From: Methyloferula stellata AR4
GTDB taxonomy: Bacteria; Pseudomonadota; Alphaproteobacteria; Rhizobiales; Beijerinckiaceae
NCBI RefSeq assembly: GCF_000385335.1
Contig: NZ_ARWA01000001.1
Span: 3,488,001 to 3,552,000 of the forward strand
Length of the DNA: 64,000 nucleotides
Direction: 5' to 3'
In this document: piece after piece, positions 55,948-64,000 of the stretch
How the letters are laid out: every line of letters starts with the position of its first letter
Numbering within the stretch: the first letter of the stretch is position 1
The notes under the pieces: model-generated
The model's database searches: none
Seen by the model: the letters and a program-made list of their open reading frames with translations, nothing else
What the model was told of the DNA's origin: nothing
Made by a program: the position numbers and the translations under genes

Positions 55948-56733
55948 TCAGTCTCTTGAATCGGCAACCGCCGGACGCGCTGTCGCGGACGCATTTGAAA
56001 AAACGATGCGGAGAAACAAAAGAATCTCGATCGTATAACGATAGACGAGCCTTCGGGGCTCACGCCACAGCCGGTAGAGCCATTCAAGCCCGGCCTTGCG
56101 CATGACGTCGGGCGCCCGCGCCTGCTGCCCGGAAACGAAATCGAACAAGGCGCCGATCGCGAAAGTCGCAGGCACCTGCAGGCGGTCGAAATGATCGAGG
56201 ATCCATTGTTCCTGCTTCGGACAGCCCAAAGCAACGAGCAGGATATCTGGGCTCGAAGCATTGATCCTTGCGATCACGTCTTCTTCCCGCGACCAGAGCG
56301 AATAGCCGTCGCATGTGCCGGCGATTGCGACCTGCCCCATCTTGGCGAAGGCCGCCGCCGCCCCGTCGACCGAGGCCTCAGTCGAACCCAAAAGATAAAG
56401 CCGCAGAGGCCGCGTGCTTTCGCGCAGCAGGCGCGGAATGAAATCCGTGCCGTTCAGGTTCTCGGTGAAATCGCTTCTGAACAAAAGCCGCCGCGCCAAG
56501 GATAGGCCGATCCCATCATTCAAGATGAGAACGGATGCGCCTTGCGACAAACGCTCGCGCAAGGGCTGACAGGTCACGACGAAATGGGTATTTGCAAAGA
56601 AGACGGCAATCTTCGAGCCGTCATCGATAGAAGCCAGGATATGCCGGCTCGCGCCTGCAAAATCGCAATCGCCAATCGCGAAACCGCCGATCCGAACAAA
56701 TCTCTCCGGCAAAAGCTGCCTCCAATTCCCCAA
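55948..56733 (-). CDS. WecG/TagA/CpsF-family glycosyltransferase
   Basis: A 261-aa inverting glycosyltransferase fold (GT26). 'VFFANTHFVVTCQPLRERLSQGASVLILNDGIGLSLARRLL' and 'GCPKQEQWILDHFDRLQVPATFAIGALFDFVSG' hold the signature 'NDG-x-G' and 'GxPKQE-W'. Such enzymes add N-acetyl-mannosamine-type sugars to lipid-linked carriers in envelope polysaccharide synthesis. TTG 56733 is the apparent start, with a weak ribosome site; no ATG exists nearby. It follows the GST gene by 26 bp on the same strand. Confidence 0.9.
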   Translation of the reverse strand: MGNWRQLLPERFVRIGGFAIGDCDFAGASRHILASIDDGSKIAVFFANTHFVVTCQPLRERLSQGASVLILNDGIGLSLARRLLFRSDFTENLNGTDFIPRLLRESTRPLRLYLLGSTEASVDGAAAAFAKMGQVAIAGTCDGYSLWSREEDVIARINASSPDILLVALGCPKQEQWILDHFDRLQVPATFAIGALFDFVSGQQARAPDVMRKAGLEWLYRLWREPRRLVYRYTIEILLFLRIVFSNASATARPAVADSRD

Positions 56734-56759
56734 CCGTCTGTGAGAGGCACTCTGCCCAG

Positions 56760-57413
56760 TCAGATAGCGTCATATTTCTCGATGCGCCAAGGCTCCGCTT
56801 GCGCGCCGGCGACCCACTCCTGCCACGAAGGCAGAGCCATGACGGTCTCCATATAGGAACGCGTCGCGGCGCTTACCGGCGCATCGTAAGCGCGCAACCG
56901 CTCGACGACAGGCGCGAACATGGCATCGGCTGCCGAGAAATTCCCGAAGAGAAAGGCGCCGCCCGCGCCGAAGCGGGTTCTGGCATCGGCCCATGCCGCC
57001 TCAACGCGAATAAGATCGGCTTCGGCTTCCGGCGTCAGCTCGCGTTTCTTGACGGCGCGGCGAAACACCGTCGGCAGATGCGAGCGCAATCCGGTAAAGC
57101 CCGAATGCATTTCGGCCGAGAGCGACCGGGCATATGCCCGCGCGCCGCGATCACGCGGCCAGATCGCAAGAGCGGGAAACGATTCCGCGACATATTCGAT
57201 GATCGCAAGCGATTCCCAAACGGAAATATCGCCATCATGCAGCGAGGGGCATTTGCCGGTCGGCGCATAGCGCAGCATATTTGCGCGGGTTTCCTCTTGT
57301 GCCATGGGAATGACTATTTCCTCGAAAGGAATTTCGAAATGGCGCAGCAAGATCCAGGGCCGGAACGACCATGAGGAATAGGCCTTGTTGGCGATGACGA
57401 GTTTGAGCCCCAT
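56760..57413 (-). CDS. Glutathione S-transferase family protein
   Basis: A 217-aa soluble two-domain GST. The thioredoxin-like part reads 'LVIANKAYSSWSFRPWILLRHFEIPFEE' with Ser near the catalytic site and 'GKCPSLHDGDISVWESLAIIEYVAE' (the cis-Pro and 'ES' of the glutathione site). The C-terminal all-alpha domain has 'FGNFSAADAMFAPVVERLRAY'. ATG 57413 starts at the first strand. It is 14 bp after the MHS transporter gene, so they are probably co-transcribed. Confidence 0.92.
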   Translation of the reverse strand: MGLKLVIANKAYSSWSFRPWILLRHFEIPFEEIVIPMAQEETRANMLRYAPTGKCPSLHDGDISVWESLAIIEYVAESFPALAIWPRDRGARAYARSLSAEMHSGFTGLRSHLPTVFRRAVKKRELTPEAEADLIRVEAAWADARTRFGAGGAFLFGNFSAADAMFAPVVERLRAYDAPVSAATRSYMETVMALPSWQEWVAGAQAEPWRIEKYDAI

Positions 57414-57427
57414 GCGACGACCTTGAT

Positions 57428-58726
57428 TCAGCTTGGCCCCATGGCCGAGATGGCCTTCGTGTCGCGCATTCTCGCATAGATGACAAGCGACAGGCAGATG
57501 ATGCCCGCGAGATAATAGAAGAACCAGCTTTCCACACCGGCCTGCTTGAAATAAAGCGCGATCGCCGGCGCGGTGCCGCCGAAGATGGAGACCGTCAGCG
57601 CATAAGGCACGGCGACGCCCGTGGCCCTGATCGATGTCGGAAAGAGTTCCGCCTTCACGATGGCATTGATCGATGTATAGGCCGCCGTGAAGAGCCACGC
57701 CGCAGCGATCAGCAGGAAGGCGACGAGTTCGGATTTCGTCTCGCGCAAGGCATAAAGAATCGGCACGGTCAGCAGGGTTCCGGCAACGCCAAAGAAAATG
57801 AGAAGCGGCTTTCGCCCGATGCGATCCGAGAGCGCGCCGTAAAGAGGCTGCAGCAGTGAGGCGAAAACCAGCGTTCCGAAAATGATCAGCGTGGTTTTCT
57901 CTTCCGACATGCCGGTGCTCAAATGTACGAAGGTCTGCATATAGGTCGTGAACGTGTAGAAAGCCGCCGTGCCGCCAGCCGTCAATCCGATCACCAAAAG
58001 CACTTCGCGCGGATAGCGGGCGAGCTCACGCAAGGCCCCATGCTCCAGCTTCGTCTTCTCTTTTTTGAAGGCTTCGGTTTCCGGCAGGTCTTTGCGCATG
58101 ATCGCGACGAAGATGGCAAGAAGGGCGCCGATCGCGAAAGGAATGCGCCAGCCCCAGGCTTTGAGCTGCTCCGGCGTGAGAAAGAGATTTTGGAGGACGA
58201 GCAATACGACGATGGCGACGAGTTGCCCGCCGATCAAGGTCACATATTGAAAGCTCGAATAGAAGCCGCGGTTCGGCGGATCGGCGACCTCGCTCAGATA
58301 AGTGGCGCTGGTGCCATATTCGCCGCCGAGGCTCAGGCCTTGAATGATCCGCGCAAGACCGAGCAGCACGGGCGCATAAAGGCCGATCGTTGCATAGGTC
58401 GGCGATATCGCGATCAAAAGCGAGCCGAAGCACATGGACCCGACAGAGACCATCAGCGACAGGCGGCGTCCATAGCGATCGGCGAGATAGCCGAAAAGCC
58501 AACCGCCGAAAGGCCGCATGATGAAAGGCGCCGCGAAAAGCACCGCCGCCTTGAATTGCCGCGTAACGGGATCCGAATCCGGAAAGAACGATCCGGCGAA
58601 ATAAAGCGAAAATGCCGTATAGGCGTAAAAATCATACCATTCGACGAGATTGCCCGCGGACCCCAGAAAAATCGCGCCAATACGCCTGCGCATGTCTGCG
58701 TAATCTTTGTCCCCAGACATGCCCAT
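57428..58726 (-). CDS. MHS-family MFS transporter (alpha-ketoglutarate permease-like)
   Basis: A 432-aa, 12-helix symporter. The MHS signature 'GSAGNLVEWYDFYAYTAF' at helix 1, 'RPFGGWLFGYLADRYGRR' at loop 2-3, and 'QGLSLGGEYGTSATYLSE' at helix 4 are typical of KgtP/ProP-like proton-coupled uptake of dicarboxylates or related acids. The substrate is not proven. It leads a small minus-strand group with GST and WecG-like genes. ATG 58726 (or ATG 58720) begins it. Confidence 0.93.
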   Translation of the reverse strand: MGMSGDKDYADMRRRIGAIFLGSAGNLVEWYDFYAYTAFSLYFAGSFFPDSDPVTRQFKAAVLFAAPFIMRPFGGWLFGYLADRYGRRLSLMVSVGSMCFGSLLIAISPTYATIGLYAPVLLGLARIIQGLSLGGEYGTSATYLSEVADPPNRGFYSSFQYVTLIGGQLVAIVVLLVLQNLFLTPEQLKAWGWRIPFAIGALLAIFVAIMRKDLPETEAFKKEKTKLEHGALRELARYPREVLLVIGLTAGGTAAFYTFTTYMQTFVHLSTGMSEEKTTLIIFGTLVFASLLQPLYGALSDRIGRKPLLIFFGVAGTLLTVPILYALRETKSELVAFLLIAAAWLFTAAYTSINAIVKAELFPTSIRATGVAVPYALTVSIFGGTAPAIALYFKQAGVESWFFYYLAGIICLSLVIYARMRDTKAISAMGPS

Positions 58727-58822
58727 CCTGCCCCGTCTTTATCTTATCGGGTCTATTTCCGCATAAAATAGATTTTAATGAAACCCCACCTTCGGCCGCG
58801 GATCATCCGGTCGAAACTGATG

Positions 58823-59617
58823 TCAGGGGCCTGGAAAGAGAGTGTCGGTCTTGCCGGTCAAGCGATAGGCGACAAGGCCGATCCATTCGTGGATGGCAAA
58901 ATTCAACATCGTCAATTGATCGAGCACGACCGGCGTCGGCTTCCAGTCACGGCTATCGCCGTAGGTCAGAAAGTCGACGGGATAGGCGATCACGTCGAAC
59001 CCGACATGGCGGAAAATGCCCATCGCGCGCGGCATGTGCCAGGCCGAGGTGACGAGGAGCCAATGTTCGCCCGGCTTCGGCGCGAGGAGATCGCGGGTGA
59101 AGATCGCATTTTCCCACGTATTGCGGGATGCCTCTTCAAAGCTCATCTGGCTTTCCGGCACGCCCAGGGCAAGCCAGAGATCATGGACGCCCTTGGCTTC
59201 GCCCTGCACCTCTCGCGTCAGACTGGCCGAGCCGCCGGTGAAGACGAGCCGCGCCTGCGGATAGCGCCGCGCGAGTTCCACCCCCGCCGTGAGCCGCGCC
59301 CCGCCTGTGATCAGAGATGGCTGCCCGCGCGCTTCCGTCAATTCCCCGTCGAGAGCGCCGCCCAGCACGATGATGCCGGACGGCGGCGTCAGATCTTTGG
59401 GCGCCACGGGAAAGCGATCCTCAAGCGGCCGGGTCAGAGCCGCGCCTAAAGGCGAGAAGCAGCAAATCACCAGCAAGAATACGCCGATGCAGGTGAGCAT
59501 CCGGCCAAGACGGATGAACCCCAGAATCCAAATGATGAGTCCGAAGAGACTCAATAGAACAAGAAAATTGACCGGCGCGAAAATGAACCAAGCCAATTTG
59601 GAGATCGTGAAAAACAT
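58823..59617 (-). CDS. YdcF/ElyC-family (DUF218) membrane protein
   Basis: 264 aa: two N-terminal membrane helices ('NFLVLLSLFGLIIWILGFI', 'LTCIGVFLLVICCF') and a periplasmic DUF218 domain beginning 'GIIVLGGALDGELTEARGQPSL', with 'ARRYPQARLVFTGGSASL', 'EASRNTWENAIF' and 'WLLVTSAWHMPRAMGIF'. ElyC of this family influences peptidoglycan lipid carrier metabolism. Length is normal. The next gene upstream is yacG, 90 bp away. Confidence 0.92.
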   Translation of the reverse strand: MFFTISKLAWFIFAPVNFLVLLSLFGLIIWILGFIRLGRMLTCIGVFLLVICCFSPLGAALTRPLEDRFPVAPKDLTPPSGIIVLGGALDGELTEARGQPSLITGGARLTAGVELARRYPQARLVFTGGSASLTREVQGEAKGVHDLWLALGVPESQMSFEEASRNTWENAIFTRDLLAPKPGEHWLLVTSAWHMPRAMGIFRHVGFDVIAYPVDFLTYGDSRDWKPTPVVLDQLTMLNFAIHEWIGLVAYRLTGKTDTLFPGP

Positions 59618-59706
59618 GGGGGCGATCTAGCGGGCGGGTTAAGACAGGCGAAGGCAAGGGACGAAGAAAGCAGGACTCCGCGTGAAACGCCGATGACGCA
59701 CGGGTT

Positions 59707-59946
59707 TCACGACTCCTCGTCGGGGGCTTTTTCCGCTTCATCATTCTCGACCGGAATGGCATAAGTGCCGCCAAGCCAGCGATGCAGATCAACGTCAGCG
59801 CAGCGTTTCGAACAGAAGGGACGTGTCGTCAAAACCGCAGGCTTGCCGCAAATCGGACATGGCCGGGGCTTCGCCACCGCCCCGCTGGACGTCTCGGATT
59901 CACGCGGCGGTTCGCCGCCGACAGAACCGGGGGCCTTCTCATTCAT
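59707..59946 (-). CDS. yacG: DNA gyrase inhibitor YacG (zinc protein)
   Basis: 79 aa with the YacG zinc site 'CPICGKP...RPFCSKRCADVDLHRWLGG' (CxxC-x15-CxxxC). E. coli YacG inhibits gyrase by binding GyrB. Unlike the 65-residue E. coli form it has a polar N-terminal tail. It lies 80 bp downstream of maf in the usual infA-maf-yacG order of this group. Confidence 0.94.
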   Translation of the reverse strand: MNEKAPGSVGGEPPRESETSSGAVAKPRPCPICGKPAVLTTRPFCSKRCADVDLHRWLGGTYAIPVENDEAEKAPDEES

Positions 59947-60026
59947 CGCTTCAACCCGCGTTCAGAGAGCTTCAAGAAACCGGCTTAACCCTTTGTTAAG
60001 CATGAATATTAAGAGCTCATTCATGT

Positions 60027-60692
60027 TCAAGCTGAGGTTCGGGCTTCGGCCAGAACCGGTTCTCCGTGCCAGGACACGAAGGTCGGAAATCCCTCTCCAG
60101 CCAAGAGCGACATGGTCTCGTAAAGCGGCAATCCGACGACGCTCGAATAGGAACCGATCAGCTTCAAGGTAAAGGCGCCGGCAAGCCCCTGGATGGCATA
60201 GCCGCCGGCCTTGCCGCGCCATTCGCCGGAGGCGAGATAGGCTTCGATTTCGGGCCGCGACAGGCGTTTGAAACGCACCCGCGTCTCGACGAGCTTGTGC
60301 CGTTCGGCGCCATTCGGCGTGACAAGGCAAAGGCCGGTATAGACCCGATGCGCGCGGCCGGACAAAAGCCGCAGACATTGGTCGGCTTCGTCCAGGATTT
60401 CGCATTTCGGCAAGATACGGCGGCCGACGCAAACCACGGTATCGGCGGCAAGCACATAGGCGCCCGAGAGTTCCGGCCTTGTCTTGGCCGTCCGCGCGGC
60501 GACGGCCGCTTTCTCATTGGCGAGACGCTGCGCCAGCGTCCGGGGCAATTCGCCTTTTTTGACAGCTTCGTCGATGTCGGAGGGTAAAAGCGCATCGGGT
60601 TCGAGCCCGATCTGCTGAAGCAGCGCGTAACGCCGCGGCGAGGCCGAAGCCAATACGAGTTTGGGACGAGAGGCGATGCGGTCGCCCGTCAC
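60027..60692 (-). CDS. maf: Maf-family nucleotide pyrophosphatase
   Basis: 221 aa with the N-terminal '[31 protein letters not shown]', '[14 protein letters not shown]' and '[27 protein letters not shown]', all typical of Maf/YceF house-cleaning pyrophosphatases of dTTP/UTP or m7GTP. The start is GTG 60692. It is 42 bp after the infA stop, in one likely operon infA-maf-yacG. Confidence 0.94.
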   Translation of the reverse strand: MTGDRIASRPKLVLASASPRRYALLQQIGLEPDALLPSDIDEAVKKGELPRTLAQRLANEKAAVAARTAKTRPELSGAYVLAADTVVCVGRRILPKCEILDEADQCLRLLSGRAHRVYTGLCLVTPNGAERHKLVETRVRFKRLSRPEIEAYLASGEWRGKAGGYAIQGLAGAFTLKLIGSYSSVVGLPLYETMSLLAGEGFPTFVSWHGEPVLAEARTSA

Positions 60693-60734
60693 GTCAACGC
60701 CCTCCCCGAGAGGCCCAGGCTTTTAGAACCATGG

Positions 60735-60953
60735 TCACTTGAACCGGTAGGTAATGCGACCTTTGGTCAGGTCATAAGGGGTCATTTCAACCAGAACCTT
60801 ATCTCCGGTCAAAACGCGGATGCGATTCTTGCGCATTTTTCCCGCCGTATGAGCAATGATCTCATGCTCATTTTCGAGCTGGACGCGAAACGTCGCGTTT
60901 GGAAGCAATTCGACAACAACTCCTGGAAATTCAAGCAGTTCTTCCTTCGACAT
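60735..60953 (-). CDS. infA: Translation initiation factor IF-1
   Basis: A 72-aa S1/OB-fold protein that binds the 30S A-site. '[48 protein letters not shown]' is almost invariant across alphaproteobacteria. ATG 60953 has GAAGGA-like bases upstream. The gene follows a terminator hairpin (60991-61013), so it has its own promoter between that and the start. Confidence 0.98.
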   Translation of the reverse strand: MSKEELLEFPGVVVELLPNATFRVQLENEHEIIAHTAGKMRKNRIRVLTGDKVLVEMTPYDLTKGRITYRFK

Positions 60954-60990
60954 TTGTATCCTTGTAGAGGCTGCTCCGTTGTTTGGCTAA

Positions 60991-61013
60991 AACCCGCCGC
61001 AAAGCGGCGGGTT
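60991..61013 (-). terminator. Intrinsic terminator between pssA and infA
   Basis: A perfect 10-bp stem AACCCGCCGC/GCGGCGGGTT with an AAA loop (TTT on minus), followed on the minus strand by TTTT. It should end the psd-pssA transcript. A degraded family A palindrome lies between it and pssA at about 61058-61090. Confidence 0.8.
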
Positions 61014-61186
61014 GACGCTCATAAAACTCAAGAGACTGGGATTTGCGGGCGACCCTAGAGCAAGTCCCGGAAAAGTTAAACGACTTTTCCTTTAGCCAGG
61101 ACATCGAAGTCGATGTCGTGCTCGGACCGGCTCCAGACGATATTTAAAGTATATATGATGCCGGGTGCGCCGGCTTATCATCTTTT

Positions 61187-62110
61187 TTATGGCGCGGGCG
61201 CGGCTGGATGCAAGGCCTGATCATGTGCCGCGTCCCGCGCTTGCAACGCCTTGTAGCGGCGGATGGCGATCGGAATTGTCGCGAGATAGAGGAGGCTCAA
61301 AGCCACCAGCATTTCCATCGGAAAGGTCGCAAGCAGAAGAATTGTGACGGCTATCCCGAAGAGAACGACGATCACATATTCGCGCGGAATCCGGCCGATC
61401 TTTTTGCCGGAAAAATGCGGAATGCGGCTCGCCATCAAAAAGGCGATGAAGAGCACATAGCCGATCTCGATGGGCACGACATAAGGCCCTTGCGGAAAGG
61501 GCAGTACCGAAAGGCTGAGATAAAGCGGCAGAAGGCCGACGATCGCACCGGCCGGCGCCGGCATTCCGGTGAAGAAATGCGCTTGCCAGGCGGGCTTCGC
61601 CGGATCGTCCATCATGACATTGAAGCGCGCGAGACGCAGCGCGCAGGCAATCGCAAACACGAGCGCCGCAAACCAGCCGAGACTTTTGATCTCGTGCAGG
61701 CTCCAGAAATAGAGGATAAGTCCCGGCGCCACGCCGAAATCGACAAAGTCCGCCAAGGAATCGAGTTCGGCGCCAAAGCGCGAGGTGCCGCGCAAGGCCC
61801 GCGCGATGCGCCCGTCGAGACCGTCGAGCACGGCCGCGACGATGACGGCGATGACCGCTATCTCGAACTGATTTTCGATGGCGAAACGAATCGCCGTCAG
61901 CCCCATGCAAAGTGCCAACAGCGTCACGAGGTTCGGCAGGATGATGCGGATCGGTACGGCGCGAAACCGGCGCTGACGGTGCCGATCGCGCGCCGGAAAG
62001 CGAACGAAGCCGCTGGCTCTGCGCGCGGCCGGCTCCACTGAAGCTTTAGCTTCGGCTTCGGCCGGCTCATCCCTGCCAGACTCATCCCTGCGTGGGGAAA
62101 CAACTTTCAC
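61187..62110 (-). CDS. pssA: CDP-diacylglycerol-serine O-phosphatidyltransferase
   Basis: A 307-aa multi-span enzyme of the CDP-alcohol phosphotransferase family that makes phosphatidylserine. After a polar N-terminus (about 55 aa, Arg/Glu-rich) the CAP motif 'LDGLDGRIARALRGTSRFGAELDSLADFVDFG' appears in full (D-G-x2-A-R-x8-G-x3-D-x3-D), followed by about six more helices. It is 55 bp after psd; the two enzymes act in sequence to make phosphatidylethanolamine. Confidence 0.96.
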   Translation of the reverse strand: MKVVSPRRDESGRDEPAEAEAKASVEPAARRASGFVRFPARDRHRQRRFRAVPIRIILPNLVTLLALCMGLTAIRFAIENQFEIAVIAVIVAAVLDGLDGRIARALRGTSRFGAELDSLADFVDFGVAPGLILYFWSLHEIKSLGWFAALVFAIACALRLARFNVMMDDPAKPAWQAHFFTGMPAPAGAIVGLLPLYLSLSVLPFPQGPYVVPIEIGYVLFIAFLMASRIPHFSGKKIGRIPREYVIVVLFGIAVTILLLATFPMEMLVALSLLYLATIPIAIRRYKALQARDAAHDQALHPAAPAP

Positions 62111-62165
62111 GAGGCGCGCTCCAATCTGGCCGCAACATAGGCAGTGGGCTTAAAACCAGCAAGCT

Positions 62166-62873
62166 TCAGCTCAATCTAAAAGCGCGCCGCGGCTCGGCAC
62201 CGTTCAAATCCGCCAGCACGGTCTCGCCTGCGACGGCTCTGGCGCCGACACCGACGAGCGGGCGCGCATTGGGCGGCATATAGACATCGACGCGCGAGCC
62301 AAACCTTATGAGTCCAAACCGCTCGCCAGCGGCGAGCGTGTCGCCGACATGAGCGAAACAGACGATTCGCCGCGCGATGAGGCCCGCGATCTGCACCACG
62401 CCGAAACGCCCGGCCGGCGTTTCGATGATAAGGCTGTTGCGCTCATTGTCTTCGCTCGCCTTGTCGAGATCGGCATTGACGAAGAGGCCAGGCTTATAGG
62501 CGATCTTGCTGATCCGCCCGGCGACAGGCGCGCGGTTCACATGGCAATCGAAGACCGACATGAAGATCGAAATCCGCGGCATCGGATCGGTTCCAAGGCC
62601 GAGTTCGGGCGGCGGCGTGAAGTAACCGACCTCCGACACGGCGCCGTCGGCCGGCGAAATGATGAGATGATCATCGAGCGGCGTGAGCCGCGCCGGATCG
62701 CGGAAGAAATAGGCGCACCAAAGCGTCAGCGCCAAGCCGATCCAGCCGAGCGGCGACCAGATCCACCCGAGCACCACGGCGGCCACCGCAAAACCCGCGA
62801 TGAAAATATAGCCTTCTGGATGAATCGGCGTGATCTGGCGGCGAATGGAATCAAAAATCGACATGAATCTCAT
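62166..62873 (-). CDS. psd: Phosphatidylserine decarboxylase (short, pyruvoyl type)
   Basis: 235 aa, the short PSD-A form. A membrane hairpin ([34 protein letters not shown]) precedes the catalytic domain with '[16 protein letters not shown]', '[13 protein letters not shown]' and the self-cleavage site '[11 protein letters not shown]' (Gly-Ser), where the Ser becomes the pyruvoyl group. ATG 62873 or 62864 starts it. First gene of the psd-pssA pair. Confidence 0.96.
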   Translation of the reverse strand: MRFMSIFDSIRRQITPIHPEGYIFIAGFAVAAVVLGWIWSPLGWIGLALTLWCAYFFRDPARLTPLDDHLIISPADGAVSEVGYFTPPPELGLGTDPMPRISIFMSVFDCHVNRAPVAGRISKIAYKPGLFVNADLDKASEDNERNSLIIETPAGRFGVVQIAGLIARRIVCFAHVGDTLAAGERFGLIRFGSRVDVYMPPNARPLVGVGARAVAGETVLADLNGAEPRRAFRLS

Positions 62874-62974
62874 CTACCTTCAATTTGCATTTATCAGCAG
62901 GCCCGACCTAGACTTTTAAGTTCGTGATCGCTCAAATTATAGAGTACATACTTGTTTTGAGCCGGAGATTTTGC

Positions 62975-63649
62975 ATGACCAATTCGGAAATCTGGATGAT
63001 CAGTTTGACAGCTGTAATAGCTGTCGGCGGGATCATCGCAGCTACTATTTTTAATAGTCAACTCGGCGTTATGAGTGATCAGTTAACTGAAATGAAAACC
63101 GCCTCCAAAATTGCTGAAAAAAGCTTAGTTGCGGTTCAGCGGGCATTCGTTTCCCCCACTGTTCTACTCACTCCGGTGCGCGACTCCTCTAACAAGCTCC
63201 AGTTTTGGCGCGCTTTGATCGGATTAGAAAACAGCGGCGCCACCCAAACAAATAAGCTTCGATGGACATTTACAGGTGGTGTAGATCTGACCCCAGACCC
63301 AGAAGTAAACACCATTTCGATTGCCTACGGCAAAGATGCGCCCGGTGGCAGCGGCTTCCTCGCACCCAAAGGCAAAGTCAATATAATTGACTCCATATTC
63401 AATAGAACAAAGATGGCCGAAATAATAAAAGGCCGCGGAGCTTATTTCTTAGGACGCGTCGACTACGAAGATATTTTTGGTAAGAGCCACACGACGAAGT
63501 TTTGTGTCCATCTTTACGGCGGTCCTTGGAATACCACTCTGCCAGACAGCGCATTGGATGCGCTGATCGATGGATTCGATCTTAATTTTAACATGTGCCG
63601 GCATAACAATTGCGCCGATGATGAATGCAGCGCAAACGATCTCGGCTAG
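62975..63649 (+). CDS. Membrane-anchored hypothetical protein, low-GC insertion
   Basis: A 224-aa protein with one N-terminal membrane helix (IWMISLTAVIAVGGIIAATIF), a short charged coiled coil ('LTEMKTASKIAEKSLVAVQRAF') and a soluble C-terminal domain of about 150 aa with four late cysteines ('MCRHNNCADDEC'). I recognise no family. ATG 62975 has GGAG 8 bp upstream. It is visibly richer in A and T than both flanking genes and runs opposite to them, so it is probably an acquired gene lodged between psd and the ABC exporter. Confidence 0.75.
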   Translation: MTNSEIWMISLTAVIAVGGIIAATIFNSQLGVMSDQLTEMKTASKIAEKSLVAVQRAFVSPTVLLTPVRDSSNKLQFWRALIGLENSGATQTNKLRWTFTGGVDLTPDPEVNTISIAYGKDAPGGSGFLAPKGKVNIIDSIFNRTKMAEIIKGRGAYFLGRVDYEDIFGKSHTTKFCVHLYGGPWNTTLPDSALDALIDGFDLNFNMCRHNNCADDECSANDLG

Positions 63650-63687
63650 GAGTAGATGTATGCCTAACTGCAGAAGAACGGCTGCAT

Positions 63688-64000
63688 TCATCCCGACGCG
63701 ATCTCGGGATCGCGTTCGAGATCGAGATCGTCTTTTTCATTCACGCCCGGAAGATTCAAAGACTCGGCCTCGATCGCCTTGCGCGGGCTGACGCCCTCTG
63801 CCGCCGCCGCGCGGCGCAGAACCTCTTCCGCCGCCATGACCTCATGCTGACGATTCCACATGGCGGCATAAATGCCGTTCTGCGCCAAAAGCTTTTGATG
63901 CGTGCCGCGCTCGGCGATCACGCCCTTCTCCAAAACCAGAATCTCATCCGCATTGACCACGGTCGAGAGGCGATGCGCGATGACGACCGTCGTGCGGCCT
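63688..64000 (-). CDS. ABC exporter, C-terminal part of the ATPase domain
   Basis: Only the last 103 codons are present; the gene continues beyond the window. '[39 protein letters not shown]' contains the H-loop histidine and following strand of an ABC transporter fused to its membrane domain (MsbA/ABCB-HMT1 type). The tail after it is charged and about 55 residues long. An ABC exporter at this place, before psd-pssA, is standard in Hyphomicrobiales. Confidence 0.93.
   Translation of the reverse strand, partial: GRTTVVIAHRLSTVVNADEILVLEKGVIAERGTHQKLLAQNGIYAAMWNRQHEVMAAEEVLRRAAAAEGVSPRKAIEAESLNLPGVNEKDDLDLERDPEIASG

Noticed and set aside
55818-56261. N-terminal extension of the vWA protein
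   Set aside because: It overlaps the well-supported WecG-type gene and has low-complexity sequence without homology; GTG 55817 is a better start.

Overview
The window looks like a chromosomal segment of an alphaproteobacterium of the order Hyphomicrobiales (Rhizobiales), most likely close to Beijerinckiaceae/Methylocystaceae. The evidence is the F0 ATP synthase cluster (atpI-B-E-F'-F) separated from F1, the ctaC-D-B-coxF-G-E-DUF983-SURF1-thrC-M16 order, the imuA-imuB-dnaE2 mutasome with a GTTC-N7-GTTC LexA box, the psd-pssA pair next to an ABC exporter, a phasin, and several families of palindromic intergenic repeats typical of this order. Base composition is GC-rich except in a few islands. 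No tRNA, rRNA or CRISPR array was seen.

Layout. 1-2450: end of the F0 operon with an intercistronic hairpin and a terminator. 2487-3751: a lipoprotein and an IalB-like protein on the minus strand. 4284-14519: a long plus-strand aa3 cytochrome c oxidase assembly operon that runs into threonine synthase, an M16 peptidase and an acetyltransferase. 14965-18234: a large membrane PAS-GGDEF-EAL protein and a small conserved protein. 18376-24448: the SOS mutagenesis cassette (minus), with a palindromic repeat inserted in frame in imuB. 24676-29224: small hypothetical genes, a decayed SEC-C gene, monooxygenase-like proteins, an amidinotransferase-fold enzyme and three tiny exported proteins. 29474-36406: a two-component system plus an RND pump (minus). 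36601-41950: porin, PsiF-repeat protein, amine oxidase and a FemAB-like acyltransferase.

42058-46809 is the most unusual region: a minus-strand polymorphic-toxin island. Two genes share a nearly identical N-terminal domain and a 'PGQPRVPAG' linker but end in different C-terminal domains. One end is a NucA/NucB-type DNase followed directly by a ComJ-like inhibitor; the other is unrecognised and is translationally coupled to a candidate immunity gene. Between them lie an orphan immunity-like gene, a gene split by an in-frame amber codon, and a 58-residue ComJ derivative made by a clean in-frame deletion.

47038-64000: housekeeping genes (HIT protein, clpA/clpS, phasin, D,D-carboxypeptidase with SPOR domain, DnaJ-like membrane protein, vWA protein, WecG-type glycosyltransferase, GST, MHS transporter, YdcF, yacG, maf, infA, pssA, psd), a lower-GC membrane-anchored orphan, and the end of an ABC exporter running off the window.

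Functionally, the left third is bioenergetic (proton-driven ATP synthesis and terminal oxidase assembly). The middle holds stress response (translesion mutagenesis, efflux) and inter-bacterial conflict genes. The right third covers proteolysis, envelope and phospholipid synthesis.
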